A DNA stretch of 7,208 nucleotides, taken from assembly GCA_002314435.1 (NCBI GenBank), contig DCFV01000170.1:5815-13022 (forward strand). The letters are read 5' to 3'. The position numbers and the translations under genes are program-made. Below the pieces are notes generated by a model. It was not told the DNA's origin. It saw only the letters and a list, made by a program, of their open reading frames with translations, and searched no databases. Shown here piece after piece: positions 1 to 6,330 of the stretch; position 1 is the first letter of the stretch, and each line of letters opens with the position of its first letter. Source of the DNA: Acidobacteriaceae bacterium UBA1795. GTDB lineage: Bacteria > Acidobacteriota > Terriglobia > Terriglobales > Acidobacteriaceae.

Positions 1-804
1 CTCGAGGCGCTGGGCCACCAAGTCACCGACGCTGGCAATATTCAGGTCGCCATCGCGGAAACGCAGGGATTCGGTAGCCAGAACGCCCGCTACCTGAAAC
101 AAATCGCCGAGACCTGCACCCGCACCGCCGAGGCAGTAGTGAAGACCCTCGAGGAGGGTCGCACACCACTCGTGCTCGGCGGAGACCATTCGCTTGCCGC
201 CGGTTCCGTCTCCGGCGTGGCGGAGTTCTACCGCCGCCGCGGCGAAAAGATCGGCGTAATCTGGATCGATGCGCACTCCGACATCAACACCCCTGAGACC
301 TCGCCCTCCGGCAACGTCCATGGTATGCCGCTGGCCTCGCTGCTCGGCATGGGGCCTGAGGCGCTCACCGATATCTTTGGTTATGCGCCCAAGATCAGGT
401 CGGAGAACACTGTTCTCGTCGGCGTGCGTGACATCGACGCCGCAGAGCGTGCCAACATCCAACGCGCGGGCATCGTCGTTTACACCATGCGCGACATCGA
501 CGAGCGCGGCATGCGGGCTGTAATGGAGGATGCCTTGCGCGCTGCCACCGCCGGCACTGCCGGCTACCACGTCTCGCTCGACATGGACTGGATTGACCCC
601 GAGGATGCACCCGGCGTGGGTACACCCGTGCGCGGCGGAGCCACCTATCGCGAGGCTCATCTGGCCATGGAGATCCTCGCCGATCACGGCGGTATGCTCA
701 GCTTCGAGCTTGTCGAGGTAAACCCCGTGATCGATGAGCACAACCGCACCGCCGACCTCGCCGTTGAACTCGCCTGCTCGGCCTTTGGGAAGAAGATCCT
801 CTAG
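1..804 (+). CDS. rocF: Arginase (5'-truncated by window edge)
   Basis: Arginase of the ureohydrolase family, hydrolysing L-arginine to L-ornithine and urea in the cytoplasm with a binuclear manganese centre. The frame is open from base 1 and gives 267 residues to the TAG at 802-804; arginases are about 300 residues, so roughly 30-40 N-terminal residues lie outside the window. Counting from base 1, the metal ligands are visible: His63 in GGDHS, Asp90/His92/Asp94 in IDAHSDIN, and Asp194/Asp196 in SLDMDWIDP. The SPSGNVHGMP block (101-110), GVGTPVRGG (205-213) and VEVNP (238-242) are typical of arginase rather than agmatinase or formimidoylglutamase. A GTG at 139 is an internal valine, not the start, because conserved-looking coding sequence continues upstream of it. 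ddl follows after 56 bp on the same strand. The family call is firm; the symbol rocF is the usual bacterial name and assumes an ordinary arginine-catabolic role. Confidence 0.93.
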   Translation, partial: LEALGHQVTDAGNIQVAIAETQGFGSQNARYLKQIAETCTRTAEAVVKTLEEGRTPLVLGGDHSLAAGSVSGVAEFYRRRGEKIGVIWIDAHSDINTPETSPSGNVHGMPLASLLGMGPEALTDIFGYAPKIRSENTVLVGVRDIDAAERANIQRAGIVVYTMRDIDERGMRAVMEDALRAATAGTAGYHVSLDMDWIDPEDAPGVGTPVRGGATYREAHLAMEILADHGGMLSFELVEVNPVIDEHNRTADLAVELACSAFGKKIL

Positions 805-825
805 CCGCTTTAGACTGGAGAAGTG

Positions 826-841
826 CGCTTCAAACGAAGCG
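826..841 (+). other. Short perfect stem-loop just upstream of ddl
   Basis: The sequence CGCTTC-AAAC-GAAGCG forms a perfect 6-bp stem with a 4-nt loop in the 56-bp gap between arginase and ddl. No T-run follows, so it is not a classical intrinsic terminator. It ends where the only purine-rich candidate ribosome binding site of ddl (GAGAGG, 841-846) begins, so folding could affect ddl translation. A chance palindrome in GC-rich sequence is also possible. Confidence 0.3.
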
Positions 842-860
842 AGAGGATTGAACAAGCAAA

Positions 861-2012
861 ATGGCAAAGAAACTCCGCGTAGGCATTCTCTTTGGCGGAC
901 GCAGCGGCGAGCATGAAGTATCGCTGCTCTCCGCAGCTTCCATCCTGAAGGCGATCGATCGCCGCAAGTTCGACGTGGTGCCCATTGGCATTACCAAGGA
1001 AGGCCGCTGGCTCACCGCCGGCGACTCCAACATGCTGCTGGAGCAGGGCGACGCTGCGTTGGCGCAGAAGATGCGTGCAGGCGACCCTGCGGCAACGCCC
1101 GGTGCCCGCGTGCTGCATGAAGGGAACTCGACACTGCTGGCGCCCGAGCCCGGATCGCAGGGCCCGGCAGGGAAAGCCATCGACGTCGTTTTTCCTGTGC
1201 TGCACGGAACCTTCGGCGAAGACGGCACCATCCAGGGCCTCTTCGAACTGGCCGGCATCGCCTACGTTGGCTCTGGCGTGCTCGGCTCGGCCGCAGGCAT
1301 GGATAAGGACGCCATGAAGCGCCTCTTTGCGCAGGCAAAACTGCCCCTAGTGAAGCACGTCGCGCTGCTGCGCCCCGAGTGGGAAAAGTCGCCGCGAAAG
1401 GCCGTTGCGCAGATCGAGGCCGCATTGCGCTACCCCGTCTTTGTCAAGCCTGCCAACCTTGGTTCGTCGGTCGGCATCAGCAAGGTGCATAACCGTAAGG
1501 AACTCGCCCCGGCACTCACGCTCGCAGCAAAATATGACCGCAAGCTGGTCATCGAGCAAGGTGTGGGTGGAAAGAGAGGTCGCGCACGCGAACTTGAGGT
1601 AGCCGTGCTCGGCAACGACGATCCGAAGGCCAGCGTTGTCGGCGAGATCATACCTGGCAAGGAGTTCTACGACTACGAGGCGAAGTACCTGTCCGAGGGC
1701 TCGGTGCCGGTCATCCCGGCCAAACTCACGCGCGCCGAGGAAAAGCAGATTCGCGCCATGGCCGTGGCCGCCTTTCGTACTTGTGATCTGGCTGGTCTAG
1801 CCCGCGTGGATTTCCTCATGGAGCCCGACGGCAAGCGTCGCATCTACCTGAACGAAGTCAATACGATGCCCGGTTTCACGCAGATCAGCATGTATCCCAA
1901 GCTATGGCAGGCCACCGGCATTGGCTACCGCGACCTGATTACCCGCCTCATCGAGCTGTCCGTCGAGCGCCACCAGGAGAAGGGCCGCAACGCCTATAGC
2001 CGCCAGGAATAG
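861..2012 (+). CDS. ddl: D-alanine--D-alanine ligase
   Basis: ATP-grasp ligase that joins two D-alanines, giving the dipeptide that MurF adds to the peptidoglycan precursor in the cytoplasm. At 383 residues it is of the longer DdlA-like type. Visible family blocks are FGGRSGEHEVSL (11-22), HGTFGEDGTIQG (115-126), VFVKPANLGSSVGISKV (193-209), FYDYEAKYLS (269-278) and NEVNTMPGFT (331-340). By alignment with E. coli DdlB the catalytic triad Glu15/Ser150/Tyr216 corresponds to Glu17, Ser202 and Tyr276, and the Mg ligands to Asp317, Glu332 and Asn334. Tyr276 argues for D-Ala-D-Ala rather than D-Ala-D-lactate specificity, where Phe is usual. A small basic insert (GGKRGRA, 236-242) precedes the conserved RELEVAVLG. 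The ATG at 861 begins MAKKLRVGILFGG, as expected for the family; the likely ribosome site GAGAGG is 14 nt upstream, rather far. A TAGACT hexamer at 811-816 could be a -10 element, but no good -35 is seen, so read-through from arginase is equally possible. Confidence 0.96.
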   Translation: MAKKLRVGILFGGRSGEHEVSLLSAASILKAIDRRKFDVVPIGITKEGRWLTAGDSNMLLEQGDAALAQKMRAGDPAATPGARVLHEGNSTLLAPEPGSQGPAGKAIDVVFPVLHGTFGEDGTIQGLFELAGIAYVGSGVLGSAAGMDKDAMKRLFAQAKLPLVKHVALLRPEWEKSPRKAVAQIEAALRYPVFVKPANLGSSVGISKVHNRKELAPALTLAAKYDRKLVIEQGVGGKRGRARELEVAVLGNDDPKASVVGEIIPGKEFYDYEAKYLSEGSVPVIPAKLTRAEEKQIRAMAVAAFRTCDLAGLARVDFLMEPDGKRRIYLNEVNTMPGFTQISMYPKLWQATGIGYRDLITRLIELSVERHQEKGRNAYSRQE

Positions 2013-2148
2013 CGGACAGGGAACAGAAGACCATGCGCTGGTGTCTAACTCAATAGCCGCCAGCGCGCACATCCACGGCAGCAGCCAAGATGGATCTGCC
2101 CCTGAGCCCTCCCTTCTGCCGTATGCTTGAACCCGAGGAACGAATCCG

Positions 2149-2649
2149 ATGACTCTGCTCGACGCTCCCAAATTTGACGCGGCCCGTGACCGCCGCAACA
2201 CCACGCTGCTGTGGGGCTCGGTCGCGCTCGTGTTCGTAATGCTGATTGGCGGATGGCTTACGTCCGGCATGCCGGTGGACTGGCCATGGAACTGGTACAC
2301 GCACTTCCGCGCACGGTTGGCGGTGAACCACTTCCTGGATGCCGTGGAAAAGAACGATCTCGAGAAAGCCTATGGCATTTGGACGCACGATCGCGAATGG
2401 AAAGGTCATCCGCAGCAGCACACGACTTATCCGTTTGAGCGGTTCGAGCAGGACTGGAGCCCCACCAGCTCAGCCAACGATTACGGCGTCATCAAGAGCC
2501 ACAAGATCGTAGCCGCCCGTCTGTCGGGCAACGTGCTGCTCATGGGCATCCGCATCAACGGACTCAAGAGCAATGCGCTGTTCCTGAACTTCGAGCCGAA
2601 GACGCACCAGCTGGGCTTCTCGCCCGTCGAACTGTACCTCGGTCCGTAG
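2149..2649 (+). CDS. Hypothetical single-pass membrane-anchored protein
   Basis: Function not recognised. The 166-residue product has a charged N-terminus (residues 1-20, RDRR just before the membrane), one hydrophobic segment at about 21-39 (LLWGSVALVFVMLIGGWL), then a soluble domain of about 120 residues rich in Trp and His. The positive-inside rule puts this domain outside the cytoplasmic membrane. The stretch HFLDAVEKNDLEKAYGIW (61-78) resembles the first helices of NTF2-like or DUF4864/4878-like folds, in which a small domain cups a ligand; this is a resemblance only. No catalytic motif or lipobox cysteine is seen. The ATG has a good ribosome site (CGAGGAA around 2134-2140), and TATGCT at 2122-2127 is a possible -10 element. 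The gene stands 136 bp after ddl and ends 5 bp before the convergent fabD stop codon. Confidence 0.8.
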   Translation: MTLLDAPKFDAARDRRNTTLLWGSVALVFVMLIGGWLTSGMPVDWPWNWYTHFRARLAVNHFLDAVEKNDLEKAYGIWTHDREWKGHPQQHTTYPFERFEQDWSPTSSANDYGVIKSHKIVAARLSGNVLLMGIRINGLKSNALFLNFEPKTHQLGFSPVELYLGP

Positions 2650-2654
2650 CGAAA

Positions 2655-3608
2655 TCAGACTGTCGGTGCCATCAGTTCAGCCAGTGTCTTCTCCAGGCTG
2701 GCCGCGTCTTGCACATGCAGCGCCTTCTGCTCATGAGCAATCTGGTGCAGAAGGCCACCGAGCACCTTTCCAGGTCCCACCTCGATGAACTTCGTCGCGC
2801 CCGCAGCTAGCAGCGTGTGCACGCAATCTACCCAGCGCACCGCGCCCGTCACCTGGCGAATCAGGGAGTCCTGCGCGGCCGAGGCTGTGGTCACCAGCGC
2901 GCCGGTCACATTCGCGGCCACAGGGATCTTCGGCTCGCCCAGCGTGAGCGCGTTCAGCACCCGTTCCACTTCTTCCTGGGCTGGCTGCATCAGTGCACAA
3001 TGAAAAGGTGCGCTCACCGGCAACATCACCGCACGGCGTGCGCCCCCGGCCTTGGCTAGTGCCGCGGCTTTTTCCACCGCCGCTAGCGCGCCGGAGATCA
3101 CGGTCTGCCCCGGCGAATTCAGATTCGCTGCAGAGACGGGAAGCCCGGTTTCAGCAGCCGCTTCTGCGCAAATCTCAGCCACATGCGCCGCGTCCAGTGC
3201 GAGAACTGCGGCCATGCCGCCCTGCCCCGCCGGAACGGCTTGTTGCATGGCGCGTCCGCGCGTTTTCACTGCGCGCACCGCATCTGCAAACCCGAGCGTG
3301 CCCGCCGCCACGTGCGCCGACCATTCGCCCAGCGAGTGGCCCGCCGCCAGCGCTGGGTGCACACCGTGCTCGGCCAGCACGCGCAGTGCCGCTATGCTTA
3401 CCGTAAGGATCGCCGGCTGCGTGTTCTCGGTGAGCTTCAGCTCTTCCTCGGGGCCCTCAAAACACAATCGCGAAAGGGAGAATCCGCAAGCCACGTCGGC
3501 CTCAGCAAAGGTGGCTGCTGCCACGGGAAAGCGCTCGGCGAATTCGCGGCCCATACCAACATGCTGCGAACCCTGCCCCGGAAACAGAAAGGCAATTTGG
3601 GTGGTCAT
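2655..3608 (-). CDS. fabD: Malonyl-CoA:acyl-carrier-protein transacylase (FabD)
   Basis: Transfers malonyl from CoA to acyl carrier protein, supplying extender units to type II fatty-acid synthesis in the cytoplasm. From the chosen start the protein has 317 residues, close to the usual ~310. Visible motifs are LFPGQGSQ (8-15, oxyanion-loop Gln12), QPAILTVS (64-71), GHSLGEWSAHVAAG (90-103) with nucleophile Ser92, Arg117 in VKTRGRAM for the malonyl carboxylate, SAPFHC (199-204) with catalytic His203, and EVGPGKVLGGL (276-286). The frame extends 15 codons further to an ATG at 3653, but MTTQIAFLFPGQGSQ matches the family N-terminus. Neither start has a clear Shine-Dalgarno sequence; TAGAAT (3619-3624) a few bases upstream could give a nearly leaderless mRNA. 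No other fatty-acid gene is adjacent: a GGDEF-EAL gene lies 206 bp upstream on the same strand, and the 3' neighbour is convergent. There is no ACP, ketosynthase or other PKS domain, so a stand-alone FabD is the best reading. Confidence 0.95.
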   Translation of the reverse strand: MTTQIAFLFPGQGSQHVGMGREFAERFPVAAATFAEADVACGFSLSRLCFEGPEEELKLTENTQPAILTVSIAALRVLAEHGVHPALAAGHSLGEWSAHVAAGTLGFADAVRAVKTRGRAMQQAVPAGQGGMAAVLALDAAHVAEICAEAAAETGLPVSAANLNSPGQTVISGALAAVEKAAALAKAGGARRAVMLPVSAPFHCALMQPAQEEVERVLNALTLGEPKIPVAANVTGALVTTASAAQDSLIRQVTGAVRWVDCVHTLLAAGATKFIEVGPGKVLGGLLHQIAHEQKALHVQDAASLEKTLAELMAPTV

Positions 3609-3618
3609 TTCAGAGAGG

Positions 3619-3624
3619 ATTCTA
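3619..3624 (-). promoter_or_regulatory. Candidate -10 hexamer immediately upstream of fabD
   Basis: On the minus strand TAGAAT matches the sigma-70 -10 consensus TATAAT at 5 of 6 bases. Transcription would start about 3-5 nt before the fabD ATG at 3608, giving a nearly leaderless message, which fits the absence of a Shine-Dalgarno sequence. No convincing -35 is seen at 16-18 bp (CACCGA at 17 bp), so this is weakly supported. Confidence 0.3.
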
Positions 3625-3677
3625 TCGTGCCGGCCCGCTGTTCGGTGAGGCATCCGATTTGACCGATGCGGGTTGCA

Positions 3678-3721
3678 TGACCGGAGCCGTGCGCAGGCAC
3701 GGACCGGAGAGCGGCCGGTCA
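3678..3721. other. Nested inverted repeats between the GGDEF-EAL gene and fabD
   Basis: Outer arms TGACCGG (3678-3684) and CCGGTCA (3715-3721) are perfect reverse complements of 7 bp. Between them CCGTGC (3687-3692) and GCACGG (3697-3702) form a perfect 6-bp stem with a GCAG loop. The pentamer GACCG also recurs directly at 3661, 3679 and 3702. There is no T-run on either strand, so this is not a standard intrinsic terminator. It lies 94 bp past the GGDEF-EAL stop codon and 70 bp before the fabD start, so it could be a factor-dependent terminator, an operator or a 5' leader structure for fabD. Confidence 0.35.
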
Positions 3722-3814
3722 GCTCGGACCTCCTGCTGTGTGCCTACCTGCATGGCAGCGGCGCCGGTGGGCACCAGGCGGGGAAATGTCCTGATCGGGA
3801 TCGATGGAGCAAGC

Positions 3815-5962
3815 CTAGGCAACTGCGACTCCGTCCTCATCTGCCTGCGTAGGCTGGGCAAACGGGTACGTCCGGCTCGCATGCAGGCACTTTTCAGCAT
3901 CCGCCGGAATCATAGGCCGGGCAAAAAGGAAGCCTTGAAATTCGTGGCATCCCGCCTTCTCCAGAATCGCCTGTTGCTCCCGGGTTTCCACGCCTTCGGC
4001 CACAATTGTCAGGCCAAGCCGCTGCGCCAGAGAGATGACAGCCTCCACGATTGGTCGCGTGCCCTCGGGTTCAGTCAGCTTTTCAACGAAGGAGCGGTCG
4101 ATCTTGAGCATGTCGACGGGAATGCGATGCAGGTAGCTGAGCGACGAATAGCCGGTTCCGAAGTCATCCATTGCGATATGTGCTCCGCACTGACGCAGCA
4201 GGTTCATCTGGCGCACCACGGCTGCGTAGTCTTCCATCACCACGGACTCGGTCAGCTCCAGAGTCAGTAACTCGGGATCTAATCCGCAGTCGGTCACAAC
4301 CCTGGCGACCGAATCGGAAAAATCATCACGGGCAAATTGCAGGGCAGAGATATTTACGCCCATCCGGACGCGCGGCAGTCCAGCGTCCATCCACGCCTTC
4401 AACTGGCGGCAGGCCTCGCGCAGCACCCAGTTTCCAATGGGCACAATCAGCCGGGTCTCTTCAGCAATGGGAATAAAGCGAGCCGGCGAAACAACGCCCA
4501 ACTGCGGATGATCGAACCGCAGCAGCGCCTCGAAGCCTGTCAGGTCACCTTCGGTCGTGTACAGCGGTTGGTAAACCAGGCGCAGGTAGTTCTTCTCAAG
4601 AGCAACGCGCAGCCCTTCCTCGATCTCCAGCGCTTCGCTTGCCTCCTCACTCATGGCAGCGGAAAAAACGCAGAAGGGTTCGCCCACGTTCTTGGCGCGG
4701 AACATGGCGAAATCGGCATTGCGGGCCAGCAGCAGAGATGTGGAGCCGTCCTTGGGATAGACGCAGGCGCCGATGCTGGCAGAGACATCAATCCGCGTTG
4801 ATTTGCAGTGGATTGGTTTGGCAATGGCGGCGCTCAGTCGGCGTGCAATTTCGAATGAATCGAGCTGGTGCACTGCACCAGGAACCAGCACCAAAAACTC
4901 ATCTTCGCCCATGCGTGCCACAGTGCCGGTGCACAGCGGGTGGCGGCGGAGCCGTTCTGCCAGGACACGCAGCACATGGTCCCCAGCGGCGTGCCCATGA
5001 TGGTCATTCAGGCGTTTGAAGCGGTTGATGTCGATCCACAGAACTGCCAGGCTCTCCCCCCGCAGCCGGGCCCGTTCGATGGCAGTTTCCAGCGCCTGCT
5101 CGCCGGCGCGGCGGTTGGGCAGCCCGGTCATGGCGTCCTGATAGGCATTGTCCAGCAGATCCTGGCGAATTCGCCTATGTTCGATCACGAGAGCTGCTAG
5201 GCGCGCCGCGCTCTCCACCATCTCGAGCTCGAGTGCCGTAGGCCCGGAGCGGGAGCGCGCATACACGGTAAGTACGCCCGTCAGCCGCCCAGAGCCGTTG
5301 GCGCAGAAGGGCACTGACCAGACAGAAAAGATGCCGCTTTCAACCAGCGGCCTGGTCCAGGGAAGGTCCACTTTGGGCAAATGCTCAACAATATGGATCT
5401 CGCCGGAAACGGCTGCCTGGCACTCGGGTGAATCAGGATAGTCCGTACCGACGGACTTGAGATAGCGTTGCATCCTGGCATGCACTTCGGACGATGCCAC
5501 CGGACTCAGGACCCTGCCGCGCCGCTCCACCAGGAAGATGGATGACTCCCACCCCTGATTGCGCGAGGCCACCACCTCCGCAAGGGACTGCAGGATCTCT
5601 TCCGTTGTCAGGTTGCCGGGATCGGCCAGCATCTCAAGGACGTGCGTCTGGCCGCGGTTCAGCTGTTCGGCCCGTTGCCGGTCTTCGATTTCCTGGCGAA
5701 GGGCTCGGGCACGATCCTCCACCAGCCGCTCCAGAGACAGCTCCGTCCATTGCCTGCCGCGCGCCAGCCGTCGCCGACGGAATAGTGTCAGGATCGTGAG
5801 AGCGCTACAAAGCAGGATTGCGACGCTAAAGAGGATTGGTCCCCAGGCAGTCTGTTGCAGAGGGTTGGCACCCATGAGCTTCCACGAAGCCACAGGCTCC
5901 AACCCGGAGACAACGAGCAGTGACCAGATCAGCACTGCGGACATACGAGTTGGAGCGATCAC
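3815..5962 (-). CDS. Membrane-anchored GAF-GGDEF-EAL protein (c-di-GMP phosphodiesterase, probably weak or no cyclase)
   Basis: Cyclic-di-GMP signalling protein at the inner membrane. From a GTG start at 5962 (715 residues) the order is: TM helix ~8-26, short periplasmic loop, TM helix ~40-61 ending in RRRR, coiled coil ~71-103, GAF sensor ~104-262, GGDEF ~270-433, EAL ~447-697. The EAL domain keeps the usual catalytic set: Glu478 in EALLR, Asn537 in NIS, Glu569 in ELTES, Asp599/Asp600 in DDFGTG, Lys620 in KIDR, Glu656 in AEGVET and Gln676 in QGFLFARP. The GGDEF signature is GEDEF (352-356): the second Gly is Glu, though Asp311, Asn319, Asp328 and Glu355 remain, and no RxxD I-site precedes it. 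Hydrolysis of c-di-GMP is therefore the safer prediction. The frame is open back to a TTG at 6061 without a ribosome site; the GTG has GAGG 6 nt upstream and puts TM1 right at the N-terminus; an ATG at 5944 is a third option. The GAF ligand cannot be read from sequence. Confidence 0.92.
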   Translation of the reverse strand: MIAPTRMSAVLIWSLLVVSGLEPVASWKLMGANPLQQTAWGPILFSVAILLCSALTILTLFRRRRLARGRQWTELSLERLVEDRARALRQEIEDRQRAEQLNRGQTHVLEMLADPGNLTTEEILQSLAEVVASRNQGWESSIFLVERRGRVLSPVASSEVHARMQRYLKSVGTDYPDSPECQAAVSGEIHIVEHLPKVDLPWTRPLVESGIFSVWSVPFCANGSGRLTGVLTVYARSRSGPTALELEMVESAARLAALVIEHRRIRQDLLDNAYQDAMTGLPNRRAGEQALETAIERARLRGESLAVLWIDINRFKRLNDHHGHAAGDHVLRVLAERLRRHPLCTGTVARMGEDEFLVLVPGAVHQLDSFEIARRLSAAIAKPIHCKSTRIDVSASIGACVYPKDGSTSLLLARNADFAMFRAKNVGEPFCVFSAAMSEEASEALEIEEGLRVALEKNYLRLVYQPLYTTEGDLTGFEALLRFDHPQLGVVSPARFIPIAEETRLIVPIGNWVLREACRQLKAWMDAGLPRVRMGVNISALQFARDDFSDSVARVVTDCGLDPELLTLELTESVVMEDYAAVVRQMNLLRQCGAHIAMDDFGTGYSSLSYLHRIPVDMLKIDRSFVEKLTEPEGTRPIVEAVISLAQRLGLTIVAEGVETREQQAILEKAGCHEFQGFLFARPMIPADAEKCLHASRTYPFAQPTQADEDGVAVA

Positions 5963-6079
5963 AAGCAGCCTCGCAAACCAAGGATAAGAAAGTGCAAGCC
6001 GCCAATGCGGCAGAGGGCCCGAGCAAGCAACATTTCTCCCTATGTGCCTCTGAACGTGCAACTTTCGAGGTCTAGCCGT

Positions 6080-6109
6080 AGTATGCGAACTTACTGGACG
6101 TCACTTCAA
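6080..6109 (-). promoter_or_regulatory. Candidate sigma-70 promoter of the GGDEF-EAL gene
   Basis: On the minus strand TTGAAG (6104-6109) and CATACT (6080-6085) are spaced by 18 bp, each matching 4 of 6 bases of the -35 and -10 consensus. Transcription would begin near 6072, leaving a leader of about 110 nt to the GTG at 5962, or about 10 nt to the TTG at 6061. It sits in the AT-richer gap where a promoter for this gene is expected; it is a weak match by eye only. Confidence 0.3.
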
Positions 6110-6254
6110 TGCATCTTTTGGGGATAGGCCTACAGCTTTTTCGGTATACAAAGGCGCATAAATGGGAAAACATTGCGCTGATTTATAGATTCACAGGAAA
6201 AGAATATCGCATGGAGACGCAAGTCCCAGCTCATGCCCGCTCAGAGGAAACATC

Positions 6255-6281
6255 GTAACCTCCCAGGCTAGGCGAGGTTAC
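6255..6281 (-). terminator. Perfect 8-bp inverted repeat, possible terminator of the rhomboid-like gene
   Basis: GTAACCTC (6255-6262) and GAGGTTAC (6274-6281) are perfect reverse complements with an 11-nt loop. It begins 49 bp beyond the stop codon of the minus-strand rhomboid-like gene, a normal place for a terminator. On the minus strand it is followed by GATGTTTCC, only a weak T-stretch, so a true intrinsic terminator is uncertain. The symmetric arms could also be a binding site for a dimeric regulator. Confidence 0.4.
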
Positions 6282-6330
6282 CTCGCAAAACGCGCACCAT
6301 GGAATCGGATAGAGAAGGAGAAATACGACC

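Larger units (their letters stand above)
5963..6330. other. AT-richer intergenic region between two minus-strand genes
   Basis: About 370 bp (270 bp if the TTG at 6061 is the real start of the GGDEF-EAL gene) with no convincing gene. The part from about 6100 to 6220 is clearly richer in A and T than the coding DNA around it. It contains a candidate minus-strand promoter (6080-6109) and a perfect inverted repeat (6255-6281). A 15-codon plus-strand frame at 6211-6258 is too short and unsupported to call. Confidence 0.5.

Noticed and set aside
1012..1425. 137-codon minus-strand open frame
   Set aside because: Antisense to ddl, very Arg-rich, no motif: a shadow frame.
1..2012. Arginase plus ddl as part of a specialised (for example resistance or D-amino-acid) cluster
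   Set aside because: Ddl carries the normal Tyr276 of a D-Ala-D-Ala ligase, and no VanH, VanX, racemase or regulator is present; this looks like ordinary housekeeping.
3052..3648. 198-codon plus-strand open frame
   Set aside because: Lies antisense to fabD over almost all its length; composition is Ala/Ser/Cys-rich as expected from a shadow frame.
3609..3653. Extended fabD start at ATG 3653
   Set aside because: The added 15 residues do not resemble the FabD N-terminus, and no ribosome site precedes that ATG.
3659..4270. 203-codon plus-strand open frame overlapping the end of the GGDEF-EAL gene
   Set aside because: Its 3' part is antisense to the conserved EAL domain, the protein has no recognisable motif, and long antisense frames are common in GC-rich DNA.
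6211..6258. 15-codon plus-strand frame (METQVPAHARSEETS) whose stop overlaps a hairpin, resembling a leader peptide
   Set aside because: No plus-strand gene follows for it to regulate, the AGGA is too far from the ATG, and no run of a single amino acid is present.
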